Source: MKSF01 sp037190225
Lineage (GTDB): Bacteria > Bacteroidota > Bacteroidia > Chitinophagales > Chitinophagaceae
DNA length: 64,000 bases
Assembly (NCBI GenBank): GCA_037190225.1
Contig: JBBCJL010000011.1
Coordinates: 155,578-219,577, forward strand
Direction of reading: 5' to 3'
The notes under the pieces were generated by a model that was not told the DNA's origin, made no database searches, and saw nothing but the letters and a program-made list of their open reading frames with translations. The number at the start of each line of letters is the position of its first letter. Position 1 is the stretch's first letter. Below, piece by piece: positions 8,337 through 16,375 of this stretch. A program made the position numbers and the translations under genes.

Positions 8337-9593
8337 ATGCGACACCCTCAATATCTGAAAATAGAAGATTACGATTATATTTTACCACAGGAAAAAATAG
8401 CCAGATACCCCTTAAGCGAAAGAGACAGCTCCCGGTTGCTGGTATGGCGCAGCGGGCAACCCTTGATACTGCAGTACAAAGACATTGCCGGCTGCCTGCC
8501 ACAAGACAGCCTGGTAGTCTTCAACCAGACCAAAGTAGTCAATGCACGGCTTTTTTTCCGGAAGTACACGGGAGGCAGGATCGAAATATTCTGCCTGGAA
8601 CCTGCAGGGCAATATCCGGATATTATGACCGGTATGCAGCAGCAGGGCGAAGTGTACTGGAAATGCCTGGTAGGTGGCGCCTCCAAATGGAAAAACGATG
8701 AAGGGATCATTTGCGCCAGTAATGATGACCGCCTGCAGCTGACAGCCTCCATACACCGGCAGCTCGCTGACGGCTACGAGATACATTTCAGATGGAACAG
8801 TACCCTGACCTTTGCCGAGGTGCTGCATCTTGCAGGACAGATACCCATTCCTCCCTACCTCAACAGGGCACCGGAAGCAAAAGATGCTGAGACCTACCAG
8901 ACCATCTTTGCCAGTGAAGCAGGCAGTGTCGCCGCACCTACCGCGGCACTGCACTTTACACCCGCTATCCTCTCCTCCCTGGCCGGCAGGAACATCCGGC
9001 ATACCAAAGTAACGCTGCATGTAGGCGCGGGCACATTCAAGCCTGTCAAGTCGGCTACGATGGCCGGGCACGAGATGCATCCCGAATTCCTTGAAGTAAG
9101 CCCGGACTTTCTCCGCCAACTGCTGGAGCAGCTGGAGCATAAGCGCCCGGTCATCGCTGTAGGCACTACCAGCGTCAGAACGCTGGAATCCTTATTCTGG
9201 ATAGGACAGCAGATCGGGCATCATAAGATACCCGATTTCGGAAAGATAAGCGTACCGCAATGGCTGCCCTATGAATGTGAAGATACCCTGCTCGCACCTG
9301 CAGACGCTATCCGGCAGGTGATCGGCTATATGGAAGCGCGCAGTCAATCCAGGCTTATTACCAGGACACAGATCATCATTGCACCGCCTTATGATTTTAA
9401 GATCGTCAACGGCATTGTCACCAATTTCCACCAGCCACAAAGCACACTGCTGCTGCTGATCGCCGCATTCATGGGACCGGAATGGAGAGCCATGTATGAT
9501 TTTGCCCTGCAAAATGATTTCAGGTTCCTGAGCTATGGTGACGGCTGCCTTTTAATGAAGAGCATGACGGATCAGGACCTCACCCGACAGTGA
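8337..9593 (+). CDS. QueA-family S-adenosylmethionine:tRNA ribosyltransferase-isomerase
   Basis: A 418-residue protein of the QueA family, which moves the ribosyl part of SAM to preQ1 in tRNA to give epoxyqueuosine. Family motifs seen are YILPQEKIARYPLSERDSSRLL at the start, VVFNQTKVVNARL near residue 65, the TLTFAEVLHLAGQIPIPPYLNR segment, GSVAAPTAALHFT, KVTLHVGAGTF, GTTSVRTLES and IVTNFHQPQSTLLLLIAAF near the end. It is longer than the about 350-residue E. coli QueA, which fits the longer QueA-like paralogue known in Bacteroidota. Whether this copy or another one does tRNA queuosine modification cannot be told here. It may be controlled by the hairpin 41 bases upstream. Confidence 0.85.
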   Translation: MRHPQYLKIEDYDYILPQEKIARYPLSERDSSRLLVWRSGQPLILQYKDIAGCLPQDSLVVFNQTKVVNARLFFRKYTGGRIEIFCLEPAGQYPDIMTGMQQQGEVYWKCLVGGASKWKNDEGIICASNDDRLQLTASIHRQLADGYEIHFRWNSTLTFAEVLHLAGQIPIPPYLNRAPEAKDAETYQTIFASEAGSVAAPTAALHFTPAILSSLAGRNIRHTKVTLHVGAGTFKPVKSATMAGHEMHPEFLEVSPDFLRQLLEQLEHKRPVIAVGTTSVRTLESLFWIGQQIGHHKIPDFGKISVPQWLPYECEDTLLAPADAIRQVIGYMEARSQSRLITRTQIIIAPPYDFKIVNGIVTNFHQPQSTLLLLIAAFMGPEWRAMYDFALQNDFRFLSYGDGCLLMKSMTDQDLTRQ

Positions 9594-9641
9594 CCAGACG
9601 GCATCATCAATCCGTCTAAAGATATAGTAAAAGAATTCACG

Positions 9642-9649
9642 TACCTTTG
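9642..9649 (+). promoter_or_regulatory. -7 promoter of rnpB (TACCTTTG)
   Basis: Perfect TAnnTTTG match ending four bases before the first base of the RNase P RNA P1 helix, which fits a start of transcription at about 9653-9656. Confidence 0.7.
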
Positions 9650-9652
9650 CAA

Positions 9653-10010
9653 TACAACTATACACGAAGGTTGTCGCTATTTATAGAGGAAAGTCCGGGC
9701 ATCACAGAGCAGTACACCACCTAACAGGTGGGCAGTATCATATACTGACAGAGAGCGCCACAGAAAATAACCGCCTCATAACGGGGTAAGGGTGAAAATG
9801 TGTGGTAAGAGCACACGGCGTATGTTAGCAATAATGTACGCGGGCAAGCCTTGTACGATGAAATGCCCAATAGGCAAGCAGATAAGAGCTGCTCGTTCGT
9901 TGCTTGCGGGTAGGCAGATAGAGCATAAGGGCGACCTTATGCCAAGATAAATGACAACACGCAACAGCAATGTTGTGCACAGAACCCGGCTTATGCAGTG
10001 TATAGTTGTA
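9653..10010 (+). ncRNA. rnpB: RNase P RNA (bacterial type A)
   Basis: This is the catalytic RNA that trims the 5' leaders of tRNA precursors. The ends pair as helix P1: TACAACTATACAC at 9653-9665 with GTGTATAGTTGTA at 9998-10010. Conserved core segments are GAGGAAAGTCCGGGC (about 9687-9701), the CCACAGAAAATAACCGCC block (about 9757-9774), the GGTAAGGGTGAAA run (about 9783-9796) and CAGAACCCGGCTTAT (about 9980-9995). A T-rich tract directly follows and could help end the transcript. The length of about 358 bases fits the family. Any minus-strand frame over this stretch is spurious. Confidence 0.95.
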
Positions 10011-10072
10011 TTTTTATATCCGGACCTGTCATTCCACCGCAATCTTTATATTCCCTGCAACAACCGGCCTTT

Positions 10073-11296
10073 TTAAGGATACAGCAAATATTTTTTTCTT
10101 ATTACTTTGAAAGCTTCCAGGTCACTTTGCCAGCTCCGGCGTATTTCAGCCTCCGGTTTCCCGGAAATGATCTGCTGCTTCAGGGTCGTATTGCCCGCCA
10201 GCAGGTTAAAGAAATTACCGGAGAGGAAAAATTCATTTTTGGCGGGGTAAGCTTTATAGGCTTTCAGGAGCCAGGAAAGATTCAGACCGCTTCCGGTCAG
10301 GTCGCGTGCTTCTTCTGCGGTACCGGCAACCAGCTCCCCGTAACAGGTTTTACCTTTCAGCGGCGGATTCATAGCGCCCTCCACAGCCTGGGGCGTAAAT
10401 TCATAGGTGCCGATATCTTTCAGCAGCGGATGCCCGTACACCTGGAAAGGCGTAGCGGTGCCCCTGCCGAGGCTGATCTGCGTCCCCTCAAAAAAGCACA
10501 GCGAGGGATACAGCAATACAGCTGTCATATTTTTAAGATTGGGAGACGGGGCCACCGGCAGCTCATAATAGCTGTCGTGCGTATAATGCCTGTTTGGCAC
10601 GACATGCAGCTTCAGGCCTTCCGCCTTCACCCATTTTTCCCCTATTATCATACGTGCATACTCTGCCGGGGTCATACCATACACCACCGGAACGGGTTGC
10701 ATCCCCACGAAAGACCTTTGCTGCTTATCCAGCACCGGGCCATCTATCTTATTTCCCAAAGGATTGGGACGATCCAGTATGACCAGCTCCTTTTTATGCT
10801 GCGCACATGCTTCAATAAGGTATTCCAGGCTTGAGATATATGTATAGAAGCGCACTCCCACATCCTGCAGGTCATAGATCACCACATCCACATCCTGCAA
10901 CTGCTCCGCCGTAGGCTTTTTGTTATTACCATACAGGGAGATGATAGGCAGACCGGTCTTAACATCCTTACCGTCCTTCACTTTAGCTCCGGCATCTGCT
11001 GTTCCCCTGAAACCATGTTCCGGGGTAAAAATTTTCGCAATATGTATATTTACCACCAGCAGCGTATCCACCAGGTGCGTACCGTTCCGCAGGACAGAGG
11101 TCTGGTTACCCAGTACAGCTACACGCTTCCCGTTGACGATCTTTACTATTTCATCAACCTGGTCAGCTCCTGTAAGTATGGCAGGTTCGCTCTTTTTCCC
11201 TGCAACTGTAAGGTGCACGGTATTTTCTGTCTGGGCGGTACAGCTGCACACAGATAAGAGAGCAGCGGCTGCAAAAAGTGAAAGGCGTCGGATCAT
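10073..11296 (-). CDS. DUF1343 / NamZ-type exo-beta-N-acetylmuramidase, exported
   Basis: A protein of about 407 residues of the DUF1343 family, whose studied member NamZ removes terminal N-acetylmuramic acid from cell-wall fragments (glycoside hydrolase GH171). Signatures seen are VAVLGNQTSVLRNGTHLVDTL, IFTPEHGFRGTADAGAKV, the DVVIYDLQDVGVRFYTYISSLEYLIEAC block, LDRPNPLGNKIDGPVL, and FEGTQISLGRGTATPFQVYGHP. The N-terminus is a signal peptide with C-S-C near residues 20-22 that may be a weak lipobox. An in-frame ATG six bases upstream (11302) is an alternative start. It lies 20 bases after the DUF2911 gene and is likely in one operon with it. Confidence 0.88.
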   Translation of the reverse strand: MIRRLSLFAAAALLSVCSCTAQTENTVHLTVAGKKSEPAILTGADQVDEIVKIVNGKRVAVLGNQTSVLRNGTHLVDTLLVVNIHIAKIFTPEHGFRGTADAGAKVKDGKDVKTGLPIISLYGNNKKPTAEQLQDVDVVIYDLQDVGVRFYTYISSLEYLIEACAQHKKELVILDRPNPLGNKIDGPVLDKQQRSFVGMQPVPVVYGMTPAEYARMIIGEKWVKAEGLKLHVVPNRHYTHDSYYELPVAPSPNLKNMTAVLLYPSLCFFEGTQISLGRGTATPFQVYGHPLLKDIGTYEFTPQAVEGAMNPPLKGKTCYGELVAGTAEEARDLTGSGLNLSWLLKAYKAYPAKNEFFLSGNFFNLLAGNTTLKQQIISGKPEAEIRRSWQSDLEAFKVIRKKYLLYP

Positions 11297-11316
11297 ATAC
11301 ATATTGCGAAACAGAT

Positions 11317-12141
11317 TTATTTATAAGATTTCAATAAGGTTTCCTGCTCAGCATAATAAGGTGTGCCTTTAGCCATATCCGTGGCTTTCTGCTGGGCCTT
11401 CACCGCTTCTGCCTTATTACCCTGCCTGAATAAGATCTTTCCTCGCAGGCTGTGCAACCAGAAAGCAGACGGATTCTGCTCAATAGCCTTATCGGTATAA
11501 GCCAGCGCCTTATTCAGCTCCTTATCCTGGGACAGGTAATACTGAGCAGCCTGCTGGTAAGGAATACGGGGCTTATTGATAGCATTCTCATAATACTCCG
11601 TGATACGCTTATCATTATCCACCTTTACAGGCAGTACTGCTACGGTATTCTCCCAGGCAATCACGATCTCACAGGAATTATTGGTTATATTATTAACGTC
11701 AATGCTCAGGGTATTTACGTAATAATTGGACTTATTGACCTTAGCAGTCTTTACTTTCAGCACATCCGTTTCGGGCTTGACACTGCCCCAGCCCCCGGTA
11801 TTGCTGTTAAAGACAATTTCCCAGGAAGTCTCGCCGGGTATGGAGTAAAGGGAATAAGCTCCCGCCTTCAATGTCTTACCATCAATAATAACATCTTCGC
11901 CGAAAGTGACCACAGTGGCATTATTGGCACCCGTTCTCCATATCTTCCCGTATGGCACTAAATCTCCGAAAACCTTACGTCCGTTAGCTGAGGGCCTGCT
12001 GTAAGATATCTCGATAAAGGACGTGGAAAAATCCTGTTTAAAGCTGGCCAGCGGGCTTGGTACGGGCACTTTCATATCCTGGGCCAGGGCCGCCGTTCCG
12101 ACACCCACCAATAATGCAAGAGAATAAATGATTTTTTTCAT
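11317..12141 (-). CDS. DUF2911 protein with C-terminal TPR-like repeats, exported
   Basis: A 274-residue protein with a signal peptide (cleavage after ALA near residue 20). The DUF2911 domain (about 25-170) shows SPLASFKQDFSTSFIEISYSRPSANGRKVFGDLVPYGKIWRTGANNAT and the GEDVIIDGKTLKAGAYSLYSIPG segment. The last 80 residues form at least one tetratricopeptide-like helix pair (ALAYTDKAIEQNPSAFWLHSLRGKILFRQG, then AVKAQQKATDMA). The family has no assigned reaction; it is widespread in Bacteroidota. It is the first gene of a likely two-gene operon with the NamZ-like gene, which may hint at an envelope role. Confidence 0.85.
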   Translation of the reverse strand: MKKIIYSLALLVGVGTAALAQDMKVPVPSPLASFKQDFSTSFIEISYSRPSANGRKVFGDLVPYGKIWRTGANNATVVTFGEDVIIDGKTLKAGAYSLYSIPGETSWEIVFNSNTGGWGSVKPETDVLKVKTAKVNKSNYYVNTLSIDVNNITNNSCEIVIAWENTVAVLPVKVDNDKRITEYYENAINKPRIPYQQAAQYYLSQDKELNKALAYTDKAIEQNPSAFWLHSLRGKILFRQGNKAEAVKAQQKATDMAKGTPYYAEQETLLKSYK

Positions 12142-12249
12142 GTTTTATATTTATTGATCAAAGCACTAAGATAACAAAATACGTTGATTTTAGGCGGAGA
12201 AAGGACAAGGCTTAACAATAATGTCTATAATCCTATCAATTTATAATAA

Positions 12250-13505
12250 TGTCCGTCCTTCGGGCTTATTTAAGCAAACACATCCGGATTATTGCAACCG
12301 CGAAGCGGTGCTACAATTATAGAACAAAGCATATCTATTAATAAAATCCTGAAAGGGTGATACAAAATCGTGACACCCGCTATGTCACCACGTTGTGGTT
12401 AAAGATATTGGTATAGAATAATATCATTTAGCTAGAGGAGTGTCAGCCCTTAGGGCTTATTTAAACAAAACCATTCAGATGATGTAAAACCGCGAAGCGG
12501 TGTTACAATTATAGAACAAAGCATATCTATCAATAAAACCCTGAAAGGGTGACACATAAATCCTAGCACCCGTTATGTCACCACATCGTGGTTATAATGA
12601 TAATGGTACAATTAGCTAGAAGAATATCAGCCCTTCGGGCTTCTTAAGATAGCCATACAGATCATTGTAACCGCATGATTATAATAATGCCATCCCTTAA
12701 AGCTTATTTCAAACAAACCCATCCGGATTATTGCAACCGCGAAGCGGTGCTACAATTATAGAACAAAGCATATCTATCAACAGAACCCTGAAAGGGTGAC
12801 ACATAAATCCCAAACCCCTTATGTCACCACGTTGTGGTTAAAGGTATTGGTATAGAATAATATCATTTGGCTAGAGTAGTGTCAGCCCTTAGGGCTTCTT
12901 AAGATAGCCATACAGATCATTGTAACCGCATGATTATAATAATGCCACCCCTTAAAGCTTATTTCAAACAAACCCATCCGGATTATTGCAACCGCGAAGC
13001 GGTGCTACAATTATAGAACAAAGCATATTATTACAACCTAACCCTGAAAGGGTGACACATAAACCATAAAACAACCAGCCGGATTATGGTAAACCGCGAA
13101 GCGGTGCTACAATTATAGAACAAAGCATATCTATTAATAAAATCCTGAAAGGGTGATACAAAATCGTAACACCTGCTATGTCACCACATCGTGGTTATAA
13201 TGATAATGGTACAATTAGCTAGAAGAATATCAGCCCTTAGGGCTTATTAAGATAGCCATACAGATCATTGTAACCGCATGATTATAATAATGCCACCCCT
13301 TAAAGCTTATTTCAAACAAACCCATCCGGATTATTGTAACCGCGAAGCGGGTGTAATAATTATAGAACAAAGCATATCTATCAATAAAACCCTGAAAGGG
13401 TGATACATAAACCATAAAACAACCATCCGGATTATTGCAACCGCGAAGCGGTGCTACAATTATAGAACAAAGCATATTTATCCCAGAACCCTGAAAGGGT
13501 GACAG
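12250..13505. repeat. Array of four short hairpin modules (A, B, C, D), intergenic mosaic repeat
   Basis: Four imperfect-palindrome modules recur in fixed order. Each has a 4-5 base stem and a 3-base loop. Module A is ACCGCGAAGCGGT, at 12297, 12489, 12736, 12991, 13093, 13339 (altered) and 13440. Module B is ACCCTGAAAGGGT or a close variant, about 48-52 bases after each A. Module C is ACCACGTTGTGGT or ACCACATCGTGGT, at 12387, 12580, 12826 and 13183. Module D is GCCCTTAGGGC or GCCCTTCGGGC, at 12446, 12630, 12885 and 13233. A decayed connector of about 90 bases (with CCGCATGATTATAATAATG) occurs three times, near 12646, 12900 and 13249. Differences fall mostly in loops and linkers while stems stay paired. 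No coding frame here looks real. Confidence 0.9.
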
Positions 13506-13705
13506 AGGTGCTTACCGGACATACTTCCTGATATACCTTTCCGCAGTTTCCACGCTACCATTGTGCAATATCTGGTTATCTTTTACGATCACTACGGTAG
13601 GATAGATCCTGACATCAAAAACCTCTGCAATATTTTCTGAACCTCTTACAGAAGGAAATGTATATTTTTCCGTTCTTTTAAAGATGTCAAAAGTATCTGA
13701 CCTCA
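13493..13705. repeat. Near-identical tract shared by the two thioredoxin-like genes (copy 1)
   Basis: 213 bases that match 14639-14851 with a single difference (13578 A against 14724 G, a synonymous change) and no gaps. The match covers the end of module B, the short spacer and the last about 190 coding bases of each gene. Outside it, identity falls off quickly upstream in the genes. Confidence 0.9.
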
Positions 13706-14366
13706 AAGGTTTGTTGACCGCATAAAATTGCAGCTCCGGATGATCCTTATACTGCTCATATAGTTTTTCAAAAGCAGGAAACTTTTCAAAACAAATCATA
13801 CACTGAGTGTTCCAGAAATCCATTACTATATATTTATCCTTATCTAACTTTACTTTATTAGCCTGCCTATCTGTTAATTCAAACACTTCTTTTTTTTCAT
13901 CTATATATTTTTTAGCATCCAAGGTTGTATGAAAAATAAAATCATAGTAATAAGAATGGTTGAAATAAAAAAATGTACACAATGCAAGAGGCACTAACAC
14001 TAATAATATCCTTACACTCTTGTTATTTTTATTTCTGAAGATAGCGAATCCCGAAACTACACCTGTTATTGCAGATAAAATATTCGGGAAAGCAAGAAAG
14101 TCTTTAAGATGACCTTTGGTAAAAAAAGTATATAAAGGCATTCCCAAACCCAATACTCCCCAAAACAATGTGAATCCTATTATATAGATTCTGAAATACC
14201 GTGACCGGTATTTCAGAATCAGTAATGTGAGTATTAAATACTTAACAAACATTACGATCAGATCAAGCTGAGCATTAAACGCTCTTACCCATCCTGTGCT
14301 TAGCTCAAATATCATAACAAGACAAGTAGCTATAAGCAGACTCCCAATTTTCCTATACACTGACAT
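13512..14366 (-). CDS. Membrane-anchored thioredoxin-like protein, copy 2
   Basis: A 284-residue protein. The N-terminal about 140 residues carry four to five hydrophobic segments (near 7-22, 34-52, 58-80, 93-110 and 117-135). A C-terminal thioredoxin-fold domain follows, with a C-M-I-C pair at residues 189-192 in FWNTQCMICFEKFPAF and the cis-Pro region RIYPTVVIV. The redox domain probably faces the periplasm. It follows the truncated fulvocin-like core by 34 bases, the same arrangement as copy 1. A role in making or reshuffling disulfides of the cysteine-rich peptide is my inference. The DNA is AT-richer than the flanks, which suggests transfer. Its last 63 codons are nearly identical in DNA to copy 1. 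Confidence 0.8.
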   Translation of the reverse strand: MSVYRKIGSLLIATCLVMIFELSTGWVRAFNAQLDLIVMFVKYLILTLLILKYRSRYFRIYIIGFTLFWGVLGLGMPLYTFFTKGHLKDFLAFPNILSAITGVVSGFAIFRNKNNKSVRILLVLVPLALCTFFYFNHSYYYDFIFHTTLDAKKYIDEKKEVFELTDRQANKVKLDKDKYIVMDFWNTQCMICFEKFPAFEKLYEQYKDHPELQFYAVNKPLRSDTFDIFKRTEKYTFPSVRGSENIAEVFDVRIYPTVVIVKDNQILHNGSVETAERYIRKYVR

Positions 14367-14399
14367 GATAAATATTTCTTAAGTTTAAAAACTATAAAA

Positions 14400-14570
14400 T
14401 TACTCACAACGTCCATTACATGGCCATACCCATCCAAAACCACAACCCCAAGAGGTTGGGTCGCAGTCAGCGCCACTATTACACTTATGAAATGACACTA
14501 ACGGACAATCAAAAATTGACTCCGTAGTACAATGACAGTTCTTTCGGGTATCAAGGAGTGTTACAACAGT
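14400..14570 (-). pseudogene. Truncated fulvocin C-like peptide core (eight cysteines) joined to a repeat module
   Basis: The open frame runs from 14615 to 14400 (71 aa), but its first about 15 residues are translated repeat module A. The gene-derived part holds eight cysteines in the order NCHCTT, DCP, HKC, ADC, GCGFGWVW, PCNGRC. From memory, the 45-residue bacteriocin fulvocin C of Myxococcus fulvus has the same spacing and shares NC-x-C, CP, GCG-x-GWV and CNG. Compared with the 220-residue precursor at 15560-16222 it lacks the signal peptide and long propeptide. It is therefore either a broken copy, with its 5' part replaced by the repeat, or a bare peptide gene starting in the repeat. A stop codon is intact. 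The thioredoxin-like gene follows after 34 bases. Confidence 0.7.
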
Positions 14571-14650
14571 TCGGATTACGCAGAACCGCGAAGCGATGTA
14601 ATAATTATAGAACAAAGCATATCTATCAACAGAACCCCGAAAGGGTGACA
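14571..14650. repeat. Single A-B repeat module between the two cassette copies
   Basis: One copy of modules A (14585-14597, altered at one stem base) and B (14634-14646, ACCCCGAAAGGGT) with the standard linker containing TTATAGAACAAAGCATATCTATC. It abuts the stop region of the copy 1 thioredoxin-like gene at exactly the same junction (GGGTGACAGAGGTG) as the big array abuts copy 2. Confidence 0.85.
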
Positions 14651-14851
14651 GAGGTGCTTACCGGACATACTTCCTGATATACCTTTCCGCAGTTTCCACG
14701 CTACCATTGTGCAATATCTGGTTGTCTTTTACGATCACTACGGTAGGATAGATCCTGACATCAAAAACCTCTGCAATATTTTCTGAACCTCTTACAGAAG
14801 GAAATGTATATTTTTCCGTTCTTTTAAAGATGTCAAAAGTATCTGACCTCA
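14639..14851. repeat. Near-identical tract shared by the two thioredoxin-like genes (copy 2 of the tract)
   Basis: Partner of 13493-13705, one mismatch in 213 bases and no gaps, offset exactly 1146 bases. Confidence 0.9.
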
Positions 14852-15524
14852 GAGGTTTATTGACAGCATAAAACTGCAGCTCCGGATGATCCTTATACTG
14901 CTCATACAATTTTTCAAAATCGGGAAATTTTTCAAAACAGGCATAGCAGCTTGTATGCCAGAAATCCATAACCGTATATTTATGCTTATCCAGCACAACT
15001 TCTGTACCATCGGTATCGAACAATGAATAGATGTCCTTTTGCGCATCTATCTTTTCTTTGGGATTAAAATTGGTATAGAAAATCAAATCATAGTAATAAG
15101 CATTATTGAAATAGAAGCCTATACACAATAGTATCACAACCACGGAAAAGATTACACTTTTCATTCTGCTTTTCTTTATTTCAAATACATAACCCGCATA
15201 AACCCCGAAACATGCGGACAGTATATTGGGAAATGAAAAAAATACAGACGACAATGGGTGCTGGCTGATTTCTTTTAGGGGCGGAGCAATATAAAAAATC
15301 AACATAACCCACATCAGGCAAAAGGCAGTAATAAATATTTTTGAAAACCTTTTTTTATATTTAAAAATCAGAATAGATACGAACAAGTACTTTACAAACA
15401 TGACTATTATGTCAAATTGCATATAAAATTTTCTTACCCATCCGGTGCATCCTTCAAACAAGAATAGTAATAAAATAAAAACTACAAGGGTTATAATCTT
15501 TTTAAGTGCAGACATAATAGTCAT
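14658..15524 (-). CDS. Membrane-anchored thioredoxin-like protein, copy 1
   Basis: A 288-residue paralogue of the 13512-14366 product. It has several hydrophobic segments in the first 140 residues (including a shared TGWVRKF / DIIVMFVKYL block) and then a thioredoxin-fold domain with C-Y-A-C at residues 193-196 in FWHTSCYACFEKFPDF. The final 80 residues match copy 2 exactly. The N-terminal halves are clearly diverged (conserved pattern, many substitutions), so the identical tail is not simple recent duplication of the whole gene. It lies 35 bases after the intact fulvocin-related precursor gene and is probably co-transcribed with it. Inferred role: periplasmic disulfide chemistry on the peptide. 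Confidence 0.8.
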   Translation of the reverse strand: MTIMSALKKIITLVVFILLLFLFEGCTGWVRKFYMQFDIIVMFVKYLFVSILIFKYKKRFSKIFITAFCLMWVMLIFYIAPPLKEISQHPLSSVFFSFPNILSACFGVYAGYVFEIKKSRMKSVIFSVVVILLCIGFYFNNAYYYDLIFYTNFNPKEKIDAQKDIYSLFDTDGTEVVLDKHKYTVMDFWHTSCYACFEKFPDFEKLYEQYKDHPELQFYAVNKPLRSDTFDIFKRTEKYTFPSVRGSENIAEVFDVRIYPTVVIVKDNQILHNGSVETAERYIRKYVR

Positions 15525-15559
15525 ATTTAAATGTTATAAATCATCATTTTGTTACACTC

Positions 15560-16222
15560 TCACACTCCGCCACAAAGCCCGTTACACGTACCTAACCAAG
15601 CTGCTCCACATCCTCCTCTGACCTCCTCACACCCTCCTTTCGTGCACTTGGTGGAACCTATACAGTCGCCAAGAATTATTCCGCCACCGCTAGCACATTC
15701 ACATTTTGTGGCTGCGACGCCACCGGCAAGCCTTTCATAAAAATTATTCATAAACTCTCCAAATGGCTCATATGTAAATAGTGTGTAAAGGTAGTATGTG
15801 ATTAATGTGTCATTAGCTATCAAAGACTTAACATGATCATTTACATACAAAACAACAGCATCTGCCAGCATCGAATCCGAATATATATCCGGCGTGATCA
15901 TATCTTTTAAAGTATTCAGATGCGCTTCCAGATCTGGCGACAATGTTTCAGTAGCCTTTATATAGGCTATTTTTTCCCTCCATAGCTCCGCTTTGTTTTC
16001 ATCGGAAATGGCATTGAAGATCGCTCTCTGGGTATCAATACCATACGCATTGATCCCTTCCAGGGTGATGCCTTCCCAGGTTTCCATGTGCTGCGATACG
16101 AACTGATGGATGTTTTCATCACAGGAATACTTTAATCCCGATTCTTTTTTACAAGATGCCAAAGTACCCATTATCAGGACAACTACAGCCATCAGCTTTA
16201 AAATTTCTTTTCTCATTTTCAT
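15560..16222 (-). CDS. Fulvocin C-related lipoprotein precursor
   Basis: A 220-residue protein. The N-terminus is a lipoprotein signal with lipobox LASC (Cys about residue 24) followed by KKES. A charged, helical propeptide-like region spans about 30-170. The C-terminal 48 residues (173-220) hold eight cysteines in the pattern KCEC, GDC, TKC, GGC, GGCGAAW, TCNGLC, rich in Gly. This is the arrangement of fulvocin C-related proteins of Bacteroidota, named after the myxobacterial bacteriocin fulvocin C. Activity of such proteins is not shown as far as I know. It is the first gene of a minus-strand run with the thioredoxin-like gene and faces the XRE regulator across a 150-base region containing an inverted repeat. 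AT-rich, probably acquired. Confidence 0.8.
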   Translation of the reverse strand: MKMRKEILKLMAVVVLIMGTLASCKKESGLKYSCDENIHQFVSQHMETWEGITLEGINAYGIDTQRAIFNAISDENKAELWREKIAYIKATETLSPDLEAHLNTLKDMITPDIYSDSMLADAVVLYVNDHVKSLIANDTLITYYLYTLFTYEPFGEFMNNFYERLAGGVAATKCECASGGGIILGDCIGSTKCTKGGCEEVRGGCGAAWLGTCNGLCGGV

Positions 16223-16304
16223 ATTCGTTTAAGAGTTTAAAAAAATATTATCGAAACGAAAATAGTATCTCCCGCCGCTGAAAATAAAAACTTAATGACG
16301 TAAC

Positions 16305-16331
16305 TTACACCGAAATTAGTGTAATTTACAC
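16305..16331. promoter_or_regulatory. Candidate operator between the fulvocin-related gene and the XRE regulator
   Basis: An inverted repeat TTACAC-N8-GTGTAA (16305-16324) is followed at once by a further TTACAC (16326-16331). It sits in the intergenic region of two divergent genes, one of which encodes a helix-turn-helix protein, the common layout for an autoregulated operator. Confidence 0.45.
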
Positions 16332-16375
16332 CCCTGTTAACGGTTTATTTTTATTAAATATATTTACTTATCATT

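Noticed and set aside
9776..10042. Minus-strand frame over the RNase P RNA gene
   Set aside because: The region is fully explained by the RNase P RNA structure.
12142..12250. Terminator or other element after the array's left edge
   Set aside because: Only an isolated half-module (GTCCTTCGGGC near 12253) is visible; no clear terminator or gene.
13230..13475. An 81-codon minus-strand frame in the repeat array
   Set aside because: It is made wholly of repeat modules and connector (translated hairpins such as SPFQGFIDRYALFYNYY), which makes an open frame by chance.
12250..13505. CRISPR array
   Set aside because: The repeated units differ in length and content, the 'spacers' are themselves repeated, and no cas genes are seen.
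13512..15524. MauE/DoxX-type membrane domain in the two thioredoxin-like proteins
   Set aside because: The hydrophobic halves do not show the motif spacing I know for MauE/DoxX, so I describe only membrane segments.
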